Virus record (IMG/VR): IMGVR_UViG_3300025127_000248
Location: 1-25,320 of that record
Direction: 5' to 3' (one strand)
Origin: a virus
Length of the DNA stretch: 25,320 nucleotides
How positions within the stretch are numbered: position 1 is the stretch's first letter; each line of letters begins with the position of its first letter. Under the pieces are notes generated by a model. That model was not told the DNA's origin and searched no databases. It was given only the letters and a program-made list of their open reading frames with translations. Shown here one piece after another: positions 20,886 to 25,320 of this stretch. The translations under genes were made by a program, and so were the position numbers.

Positions 20886-21271
20886 TAGATAATGCCAAGT
20901 GTTTTATAATATTTTTTAAGAGACGGATTACCCACTCTTTTGTATTCACCTCTACCTAAAGGTAAATTTAAATCAATAAAACTGCCTATGTACCCGCCGT
21001 CAGCCATTTTTTTTCTAGTAAAAGTTTTTACATTAGTTGGTTTACCACCAACGCCTTGTGCCTTAGATCTTTTACGAGAAACCGCAGAACGTCTTTGACC
21101 TTCTGTCATTCTGTTGGCTTTAGCTCTTGGAACACACTTAGGATATTTTCTTTTGGCGTCCCTTTTTTGCTTTGAACGTCCACATTTTGCAAAGCCTCCG
21201 CCTTTTTTCTTGGAACCAATATCAACCCAATCTTGTTTAAACCATTTGTCTAGTCCTTTGTGCCCAGACAT
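20885..21271 (-). CDS. Very basic small protein, DUF5872-like, with GG tag
   Basis: The protein has 128 residues and starts 1 nt after the preceding stop; its own TAA overlaps the next ATG (TAATG). Residues 6-50 carry 'GLDKWFKQDWVDIGSKKKGG', 'KCGRSK' and 'KYPKCVPRAKANRMTEGQRR', the order 'L.KWF...WVD......GGG...CGRS....KYP.C.P..K...M...Q...A' that I associate with DUF5872-like proteins of phages and large eukaryotic viruses (from memory). C30 and C46 could form part of a metal site. Residues 90-96 (ADGGYIG) are a GG tag like those in the 384- and 531-residue proteins. The last 30 residues are less basic. Confidence 0.8.
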   Translation of the reverse strand: MSGHKGLDKWFKQDWVDIGSKKKGGGFAKCGRSKQKRDAKRKYPKCVPRAKANRMTEGQRRSAVSRKRSKAQGVGGKPTNVKTFTRKKMADGGYIGSFIDLNLPLGRGEYKRVGNPSLKKYYKTLGII

Positions 21272-21272
21272 G

Positions 21273-21551
21273 TTACGCGAACTTCGTTACTTTTTTTCTA
21301 TCTGGCATTATCGCGCCACAACCTCTTGCAACACGCCCACCATTTTTTAAACCTTGCGCTTTTAATCTTTTTGTAGCCGCAACTAAACCACCTTTAGCTT
21401 TGCTACCACGAAAATCTTTTCTTTTTACACCAGAAGGGTCTTTAATTTTACCGGCGCATACTTTAGACGCATACGCGTTTGCGTATGCGCTTGGGTAAAC
21501 TTTAAATTTTCTTTTGGCTGCTGCTTTTCCTCTAGGGCAAAGTTTAGTCAT
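21273..21551 (-). CDS. Very basic small protein with YPSAYANAYASKVCAG and GCG motifs
   Basis: The protein has 92 residues; its ATG overlaps the preceding stop (TAATG). It begins MTKLCPRGKAAAKRKFKVYP followed by SAYANAYASKVCAGK, then a Lys-rich middle with KGGLV. The C-terminus is 'KNGGRVARGCGAIMPDRKKV'. C5, C32 and C78 are present. The pattern 'CPRGK.AAKRKF.VYPSAYANAYAS.VC.GK' is one I know from marine phages and some large viruses, without function. The end 'GGRVARGCG..M..R.K' is also a recurrent phage element. A 9-bp hairpin at 21468-21489 is a by-product of the AYANAYA codons. It may be a virion or nucleoid component. Confidence 0.8.
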   Translation of the reverse strand: MTKLCPRGKAAAKRKFKVYPSAYANAYASKVCAGKIKDPSGVKRKDFRGSKAKGGLVAATKRLKAQGLKNGGRVARGCGAIMPDRKKVTKFA

Positions 21552-21970
21552 TACTTAGCTCTTCCGCCTCGCTTCATTCTTTTTTTCATCATGCCGCCGC
21601 CACGTTTCATAACGCGTTTTTTCATCATGCCGCCGCCCATAGCTTTTACTCTTTTCTTTTTAGCCATACCGCCACCACGTTTCATAACGCGTTTTTTCAT
21701 CATGCCACCACCACGTTTCATAACACGCTTCTTTTTGTTCATAGTGTCTCCTTTTTTAATTACACCTCTTCCTATAAGAATATCTTTCATAGTTGTTTTA
21801 CCATCACCGGACAAATCTGGAAAGCCGCCTTTCTTCATACCTTTCCTTGCTGTTTGCTTTGCTCTAGCAAAGTTTGCTGCGGTAGGAGCACCTTTCGCTC
21901 CTTTCTTTTTCATTTTACCCCCACGTTTTCTTTTAGCGTGGATGTTAGCGTATAGACCGGGACGTGCCAT
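21551..21970 (-). CDS. Very basic repeat protein with EF-hand-like loop
   Basis: The protein has 139 residues; AGGAGAT lies 6 nt before the ATG, and the gene overlaps the previous one by 26 nt. It begins MARPGLYANIHAKRKRGG and 'KGAPTAANF', a start I recall from small marine phage proteins. Residues 52-63 (DLSGDGKTTMKD) match the spacing of a calcium loop of the EF-hand or dockerin type, with D52, S54, D56 and D63 in the ligand positions. Residues 82-139 are tandem repeats of R-V-M-K-R-G-G-G-M followed by MKK or similar. There is almost no acid in the repeats and no Cys. It is the first of the six basic genes. It could be a polycation for DNA compaction or a tail for capsid-inner-surface binding; neither is shown. 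Confidence 0.75.
   Translation of the reverse strand: MARPGLYANIHAKRKRGGKMKKKGAKGAPTAANFARAKQTARKGMKKGGFPDLSGDGKTTMKDILIGRGVIKKGDTMNKKKRVMKRGGGMMKKRVMKRGGGMAKKKRVKAMGGGMMKKRVMKRGGGMMKKRMKRGGRAK
21554..21727 (-). repeat. Tandem 36-39-nt coding repeats
   Basis: Repeat units begin at residues 82, 94, 107 and 119, with a partial unit at 131, of the 139-residue protein. Units are nearly identical at the DNA level in places (for example CGTTTCATAACGCGTTTTTT occurs twice on the plus strand). Unit number is likely to vary between related phages by slippage or recombination. Confidence 0.75.
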
Positions 21971-22502
21971 TTCGATATCTCCTATAAGATTGTCGTTTTT
22001 TTACTGTGCCCTCATAATAATCTGAAGGCCAGTGATCATAATATCCAGTTTTGCGTAAATTGTCACTAGCTTTTTCTAGTTCGTCAAAATTTTGTATGAG
22101 AACCATCATGAACTCATTGTCTGGCTCCCAATTGTCCGTGTCTAAAAACTCTACCTCTTCCTCCTCGTCTTCATCGTGTGGGTGCGAGCACATTAAATAT
22201 ATGTCTTGAGGAACAAAAACAACGTTGTACGCGTGAATTATAGAGGCCAGTTCTTCTGGCCCCATTCGAATGTCACTGCAACCAACTATAACTATTTGTA
22301 TGTCAGGGTCTCTGACTATTTCTATGCCTTTGACTATTTGATCAATAAAACTGTCATGATTGTGAACTTCTAGTATTCGATATTTTTTTTGCAACCTAGC
22401 CATGCGAGCATAGGGGCAAACAGGGACATCACCTAGATGTTCATTTTTTGGTTCTAGATATTTCTCAGACCATTCGAGAATATCATCTGATATAGTGTTC
22501 AT
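21945..22502 (-). CDS. Conserved phage protein with PVCPYAR motif, function unknown
   Basis: The protein has 185 residues; its ATG overlaps the upstream TGA (ATGA). The N-terminus reads 'DILEWSEKYLEPKNEHLGDV' and then PVCPYAR (27-33). A core with beta strands follows ('IQIVIVGCSDIRM', 'NVVFVPQDIYLMC'), suggesting an alpha/beta fold. Residues 106-121 are SHPHDEDEEEEVEFLD, an acidic loop. The C-terminus is basic and Tyr/Arg-rich (KKRQSYRRYRNGTSRSIR). C29, C75 and C105 with H107 and H109 are candidate metal ligands. I recall 'W...YL...N..L....VCP.A..A' proteins as frequent hypotheticals in marine phages. It sits between the lysis genes and the basic cassette. No activity can be assigned. Confidence 0.75.
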   Translation of the reverse strand: MNTISDDILEWSEKYLEPKNEHLGDVPVCPYARMARLQKKYRILEVHNHDSFIDQIVKGIEIVRDPDIQIVIVGCSDIRMGPEELASIIHAYNVVFVPQDIYLMCSHPHDEDEEEEVEFLDTDNWEPDNEFMMVLIQNFDELEKASDNLRKTGYYDHWPSDYYEGTVKKRQSYRRYRNGTSRSIR

Positions 22503-22732
22503 ACCTCATCTAATTGCACGTACCTGTTCTCACAAAAAAATGCAAATGTCTTTAATTCTTTATCTTCTTTATATCTGTGCATCTCAAGCAAAGTGTCAAC
22601 CATCTCTACCTTATTGTCCCACGTATACTCTATACACTCGTATTTAGTATCAAACGATCTTATCGTATAATCAGTCAGCACAGGTTGTGGCACATCATGG
22701 TACACCAACATGGCTGAGATTATCCAAATCAT
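22499..22732 (-). CDS. Small protein with hydrophobic N-terminus, unassigned
   Basis: The protein has 77 residues with ATGA overlaps on both sides. The first eleven residues (MIWIISAMLVY) are hydrophobic but short for a signal peptide. The rest is charged, with two Cys at 33 and 67 (TKYECIEYTWDNK, FAFFCENRYVQ). The paired Cys and the hydrophobic start would suit an exported, disulfide-bonded small protein, but the lack of a basic start makes this uncertain. Coupling to the holin-like gene upstream suggests a place in the lysis module, for instance as a regulator or spanin-like partner. Confidence 0.65.
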   Translation of the reverse strand: MIWIISAMLVYHDVPQPVLTDYTIRSFDTKYECIEYTWDNKVEMVDTLLEMHRYKEDKELKTFAFFCENRYVQLDEV

Positions 22733-23106
22733 TTTTTCTTAAAAATATCTACGCCCTTCAAACCGTATATGGACGCCACGACCCCGACAAAAAGCGTCTG
22801 GTACCAGAAAGGGAGATTATTAAACTGCTCAAAGAACATGTGCAGTTTTTGTTGTATGTCTGGATCTTCACTAAACACGCTCCATATCAATAAAATCACT
22901 GGGGCACTTACGAGGATCAAAACGAACTCGTCTTTCCATCCCTTGTCGTTTGATTGCCTCACAGCTGCTTGATACTCAATTTCGCCACTTGCCATTTTCT
23001 GTGCATGCAACATTGCAGCATCTGACTCGAGCATTTTGCGCTGCTGTCTATTTTTCATTATGTGTGTGCCAGCGCCGATTGCTAGTTTAACAACATCTAA
23101 TATCAT
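22729..23106 (-). CDS. Holin-like membrane protein
   Basis: I chose the ATG at 23106 (MILDVVKLAIG, 125 residues), which overlaps the amidase TGA as ATGA; an in-frame ATG at 23124 would add six residues and lacks a Shine-Dalgarno. Residues 1-12 are a short hydrophobic start. Residues 15-60 form a charged helix. Two transmembrane segments follow: 'FVLILVSAPVILLIWSVF' (about 61-78) and 'WYQTLFVGVVASIYGLKGV' (about 101-119), separated by a short loop with PFWYQ, and the end is KKK. The layout resembles phage holins of the type with 'WKDE' before the first helix and a 'GI.G.K' end. The amidase next to it has no signal peptide, so a pore-former is needed. Holin identity is likely but not certain. 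Confidence 0.75.
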   Translation of the reverse strand: MILDVVKLAIGAGTHIMKNRQQRKMLESDAAMLHAQKMASGEIEYQAAVRQSNDKGWKDEFVLILVSAPVILLIWSVFSEDPDIQQKLHMFFEQFNNLPFWYQTLFVGVVASIYGLKGVDIFKKK

Positions 23107-23525
23107 AAATTGTCTGCCTTCCATTGTTGCACATCAAACGATGGGCACTCTTTTTCACTTATTTCATTGTGTCCTATGATCTTTGCCTCAGGATACATTT
23201 CACATAGTTTTTTAATTTCCATAATCAACGCTACCCATTGGTGAGGAGTAAAATTATTTTCAGCAGAATTATCTTCAGCCATTCCACCCACCATACACAC
23301 ACCAACACTCTTAGAATTATATCCCGCTGCGTGTGCGCCAGAATCCCTAATATCACGACCATCTTGTACTTCTCCGTTTCTCTTTATAACTTTATGATAA
23401 CCTATGTCACGCCAACCTCTTTCGTTCACATGCCAATCTTTAATAGTATCCGCACCAATATCCATGCTCGGCTTAGTAGCCGAGCAGTGGATGACAATAT
23501 AATCTGTGCTCGCTCTTGGTTCCAT
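23103..23525 (-). CDS. Endolysin: N-acetylmuramoyl-L-alanine amidase, T7 lysozyme type
   Basis: The protein has 140 residues; its ATG overlaps the stop of the 35-residue membrane protein (TAATG). It is a single Amidase_2/PGRP domain (PF01510) that cuts the bond between N-acetylmuramic acid and L-alanine in peptidoglycan. Zinc ligands correspond to H13 (DYIVIHCSAT), H119 (IIGHNEIS) and C127 (KECPSFD). Catalytic residues correspond to Y43 (IGYHKVI) and K125, matching H17, H122, C130, Y46 and K128 of T7 lysozyme. GAHAAGYN (63-70) is the conserved substrate-groove loop. The length is close to T7 lysozyme (about 150). There is no signal peptide, so release needs a holin; a candidate follows directly. 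T7 lysozyme also inhibits phage RNA polymerase, but no T7-type polymerase is visible in this window. Confidence 0.95.
   Translation of the reverse strand: MEPRASTDYIVIHCSATKPSMDIGADTIKDWHVNERGWRDIGYHKVIKRNGEVQDGRDIRDSGAHAAGYNSKSVGVCMVGGMAEDNSAENNFTPHQWVALIMEIKKLCEMYPEAKIIGHNEISEKECPSFDVQQWKADNL
23465..23486. repeat. Perfect 9-bp hairpin inside the amidase gene
   Basis: TGCTCGGCT (23465-23473) pairs with AGCCGAGCA (23478-23486) around the loop TAGT. It is 40-60 nt after the amidase start codon, over codons 14-21. No T-run follows. It could slow translation or affect mRNA stability, or be coincidental. Confidence 0.5.
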
Positions 23526-23632
23526 TATGCTATCAGTGCGATAATTATGATTACAACAACTGCTGCAATAGCAATTTTTTTCTTTTTGTCTAATGCCATT
23601 ACCCAGTTTTTTACTGCGTTTAGTTTATCCAT
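23525..23632 (-). CDS. 35-residue one-helix membrane protein beside the endolysin
   Basis: The ATG at 23632-23630 follows a near-perfect AGGAGG by 5 nt, and the TAA at 23527-23525 overlaps the amidase start (TAATG). The product is MDKLNAVKNWVMALDKKKKI followed by AIAAVVVIIIIALIA: a short amphipathic, Lys-rich N-terminus and a strongly hydrophobic helix from residue 20 to the end. Strong ribosome binding and coupling to the endolysin argue that it is translated and serves lysis. It could be a small holin, an antiholin or a membrane-perturbing peptide. It is short for known holins but close to pinholin-like size. Genes this small are often missed. Confidence 0.7.
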   Translation of the reverse strand: MDKLNAVKNWVMALDKKKKIAIAAVVVIIIIALIA

Positions 23633-23644
23633 ATAGCCTCCTGA

Positions 23645-24316
23645 CTAATAGTTGTTAAAGTAAGAACGACCGGGCACAGCACTAAAACCTGCTCTGTCCC
23701 TGTCCTCTTGACGCGCTCTCTCAAACTCCTCATCATAAACTGCTTTTAAAAGAGGAACTTTCTCGGGCGCTTTTTTCATCGCCAGATAATAGGCCATTCC
23801 AGCAGTTAGACAAGGCAAAAATCTAAAAGGCACGTTTGCGTTATTAGATGGTGCATCTATATCATCTAATCTCTTTAAAAAATAATACCTTACAGTGTAT
23901 GTCGATAAATCAGGTGTTGGGTATAGAAACAAGGTTGGTGTCGTTGTTCTTTCAAAATAAAACTGTGAAGGTTTTCCCTCTGATGATTTGTTGGGCAACA
24001 TATGATAATCTGCCCTACTAATTCTTGTCAACGTTGTGTCAGTGCTGTTTGAATCACGTAAAGAAACTTCTAACACGTCTATGATATTAGTGTCTAAATC
24101 ATAATCGTTATCACTGGCTGTCGTTGATTGAGTTCCAAGAGATACAGTCCATAAATTTAGTCCTCTATTGGCCCACTCTGACATGAGCAAATTCATGCTG
24201 CGCACGGCTGTGCGTAAATCTTTACCGCTTATTTCTTGTAGGCCACATCTTTCATAGGCCTCTTGAATAACTTCAGCAGCTTCCAGATTAAAGTCTGTAG
24301 ATCCCGATACAGCCAT
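23645..24316 (-). CDS. Head-tail adaptor, P22 gp4-like
   Basis: The protein has 223 residues. The N-terminal 50 residues (FNLEAAEVIQEAYERCGLQE, then DLRTAVRSMNLLMSEWANRG, LNLWTV) are the helical start I know from the P22 gp4 tail accessory family (PF11650): 'A..I.EAYERCG......DLRTA.RS.N.L...W.N.GLNLW'. The middle is beta-rich with 'PSQFYFERTTTPTLFLYPTP' (about 116-135). The C-terminus is helical with 'FLPCLTAGMAYYLAMKKAPE'. gp4 proteins form the ring below the portal and connect it with the gp10-type hub. The hub candidate is at 6050-7576. It is followed 12 nt later by the lysis genes, an unusual place for them. The family match is strong by eye. Confidence 0.85.
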   Translation of the reverse strand: MAVSGSTDFNLEAAEVIQEAYERCGLQEISGKDLRTAVRSMNLLMSEWANRGLNLWTVSLGTQSTTASDNDYDLDTNIIDVLEVSLRDSNSTDTTLTRISRADYHMLPNKSSEGKPSQFYFERTTTPTLFLYPTPDLSTYTVRYYFLKRLDDIDAPSNNANVPFRFLPCLTAGMAYYLAMKKAPEKVPLLKAVYDEEFERARQEDRDRAGFSAVPGRSYFNNY

Positions 24317-24326
24317 GTGCTACCTC

Positions 24327-24746
24327 TTAATAGTTTTTGATAAACTCTGCTATGCAGGTAAAGCTGTTTCCAGAATCAGCCGCTGCTGCCACAACGAAGT
24401 TTACGTCATTTTCGTTAGAGTTAGAACTAGTGTTTGCTGGTATGCCACCAAACTCTCTAAAGTCCCAATAACCAGAGTCAATTAAAGTTATGATTGGAAT
24501 GTCTCCATCCGAATCTTCATAATCTAAACGAGCAAAAGCGTCGCCACCATCACCGTTTGCACACGACCACCATACTCTCTGTAAAGATAAAGTGCTAACA
24601 GAGTTACCACGTTCGTCTTTTGCAAGGGCCGATACATCACCAAATACAGTTGTGCCACCTGTTCCATCAGATTGTACAACTATCTTGATTGTAACTCGTT
24701 TGTCGTTTTGTTGTAGGATTGTTGGTCCTGTTACTGTGTCTGCCAT
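24327..24746 (-). CDS. Small beta-rich virion protein, putative decoration protein
   Basis: The protein has 139 residues, with GGAGGG 4 nt before the ATG. It starts MADTVTGPTILQQNDKRVTI and then 'QSDGTGGTTVFGDVSALAKD' (residues 26-45). It has alternating beta strands, 'LQRVWWSCANGDGG', 'SGYWDFREFGGIPAN', and a final strand 'FTCIAEFIKNY'. From memory, 'MAD.V....L.......I...SDGTG......DVSAL......V.RVWW' with a 'DF..FGG' turn recurs in small structural proteins beside capsid and neck genes of marine phages. It lies before the gp4-like adaptor and after the hairpin. Decoration or neck protein is the likeliest role. Confidence 0.75.
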   Translation of the reverse strand: MADTVTGPTILQQNDKRVTIKIVVQSDGTGGTTVFGDVSALAKDERGNSVSTLSLQRVWWSCANGDGGDAFARLDYEDSDGDIPIITLIDSGYWDFREFGGIPANTSSNSNENDVNFVVAAAADSGNSFTCIAEFIKNY

Positions 24747-24768
24747 GTTCCCTCCTTAATCAAGAACG

Positions 24769-24788
24769 TGTGGGCCCGAAGGCCCACA
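24769..24788 (-). terminator. C(UUCG)G hairpin between virion genes; weak terminator or RNA processing/stability element
   Basis: On the minus strand TGTGGGCC pairs with GGCCCACA (8 bp, six of them GC) across the loop TTCG, giving the exceptionally stable C(UUCG)G tetraloop. It lies in the 49-nt gap between two virion genes, the longest non-coding gap in this window. The following RNA (CGUUCUUGAUU) is only partly U-rich, so full termination is doubtful. Attenuation or protection of the upstream mRNA's 3' end after processing is plausible, setting head-protein and downstream levels apart. Confidence 0.6.
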
Positions 24789-24795
24789 TTAATTA

Positions 24796-25302
24796 TTATT
24801 GGTCTGCGAATGCAGGCACGTCTGCGCCTTCTGCGTAACCCCAAATGTAGTAATTGGTGCTATCTTTAGCAACAATATTAATCTCAAACAAACCACTGTC
24901 TGTAAGAGTTAAACTTGAGTTAGAGTTTCCGTCAGCGTAAACAGATACGTTATCTGCATTAGAGTCTAAGTGTACGATACCACCTAGGAAGAAATTACTA
25001 TTTCCTGGTGTTACAATAATTAGATTCTCTGTTTCTTCTGCAGCGCCAGCGTAAATAAACTTGTAAGTTTGTCCAGCAACTGGTGCAGGTAGAGTAATAG
25101 TTCTATTAGCGCCGATTGCAGGAACCGCAAGAACTCTTCCACTGTGTGTCGCAGCATCAAGAGTTTTGTTTTCATCTCCTAATGCAACAGGTGCATCACC
25201 CATTGTAATGATTTCAGTAATCGCTCCAGTAGAGGAGTTTTTACTAACAGTTTTAACTGTGCTTTCAGATCTCAACGGACCTGAAAAAGTTGAACTAGCC
25301 AT
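24796..25302 (-). CDS. Small phage structural protein, putative capsid decoration protein
   Basis: The protein has 168 residues, with GGAG before the ATG. It starts MASSTFSGPLRSESTVKTVS, close to the 'MASTTFSGPV.S' start I know from many small marine phage virion proteins. The middle contains 'SGRVLAVPAIGANRTITLPA' (54-73) and 'GQTYKFIYAGA' (77-87), beta strands of a compact sandwich with conserved 'TITLPAP..G..Y.F'. The end is 'YYIWGYAEGADVPAFADQ'. It has a near-neutral, Ser/Thr/Asn-rich composition, with no Cys. The hairpin follows directly, as is common after abundant head proteins. The major capsid gene would be expected just upstream, outside the window. Role inferred. Confidence 0.75.
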   Translation of the reverse strand: MASSTFSGPLRSESTVKTVSKNSSTGAITEIITMGDAPVALGDENKTLDAATHSGRVLAVPAIGANRTITLPAPVAGQTYKFIYAGAAEETENLIIVTPGNSNFFLGGIVHLDSNADNVSVYADGNSNSSLTLTDSGLFEINIVAKDSTNYYIWGYAEGADVPAFADQ

Positions 25303-25320
25303 ATGTGTCTCCGTTTCTGT

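Noticed and set aside
21468-21489. Perfect 9-bp hairpin (CGCATACGC ... GCGTATGCG)
   Set aside because: The symmetry follows from the codons for the palindromic peptide AYANAYA in a conserved protein motif, so no separate regulatory role needs to be assumed.
21554-21727. Tandem repeats considered as a CRISPR array or origin iterons
   Set aside because: The units are in frame within a strongly basic coding sequence, vary in length by codons, and have no unique spacers.
21591-22025. 144-residue plus-strand ORF rich in Phe, Pro and Ile, looking like a membrane protein
   Set aside because: It is the antisense reading of the Lys/Arg/Gly repeats; Lys and Arg codons read backwards as Phe, Leu, Ser and Pro, which explains the hydrophobic appearance.
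22499-22732. 77-residue protein considered as a spanin lipoprotein
   Set aside because: There is no lipobox (L-x-x-C) after the hydrophobic start; the first Cys is at residue 33.

Overview
The window looks like the late (virion and lysis) half of a tailed-phage genome, probably a short-tailed marine phage of the kind recovered as uncultured seawater contigs. Every gene I can support lies on the minus strand, so transcription runs from position 25320 towards 1. Genes are packed with almost no gaps. Ten junctions are TAATG stop/start pentamers and five are ATGA overlaps, and most of the other starts have a clear purine-rich Shine-Dalgarno sequence. I see no tRNA, CRISPR array, insertion sequence, integrase, or replication or packaging gene. 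The base composition is AT-rich. The host cannot be read from the sequence, and the marine assignment rests on my memory of similar protein families.

In transcription order the window begins with two small virion proteins (24327-25302) separated by a C(UUCG)G hairpin, probably capsid decoration or neck proteins downstream of a major capsid gene outside the window. A P22 gp4-like head-tail adaptor follows (23645-24316). The lysis genes come next: a 35-residue one-helix membrane protein, a T7-lysozyme-type amidase with all its catalytic residues, and a holin-like membrane protein (22729-23632). Two conserved but unassigned proteins follow (21945-22732).

The least explained part is 17496-21970. 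It starts with six overlapping or abutting genes for very small, extremely Lys/Arg-rich proteins (20092-21970). After these come a protein with an N-terminal export signal and an Asn/Thr/Ser-rich linker (19382-20104), and a second signal-peptide protein with a 144-residue stretch containing no Lys, Arg or His (17755-19443). A one-helix, coiled-coil membrane protein (17496-17774) closes the block. These genes sit between the two adaptor-like genes, inside the morphogenesis region.

The remainder is the tail. It has a conserved 110-residue virion protein, a second adaptor-like protein, a 947-residue repetitive fibre, and a series of modular fibre or receptor-binding proteins ending in an S74 chaperone domain, an INGDM-type binding module, a C1q-like domain or a YEEGTWTP module. 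Small tail-associated proteins lie among them. A large beta-rich tail protein resembling the P22 gp10 stabilisation family follows (6050-7576), then a cysteine-rich 40-residue micro-protein and a two-domain beta protein. The last four genes (1-5019) encode Gly/Ala/Gln-rich or helical proteins in the place where short-tailed phages encode their internal (ejection) proteins. The final one runs off the left edge.

The fibre genes would provide host recognition, the neck and tail genes the DNA conduit, the terminal cluster the ejected proteins, and the amidase with membrane proteins host lysis. The basic cassette may bind or compact nucleic acid, and the exported pair may act in the host envelope; both of these last roles are inference.
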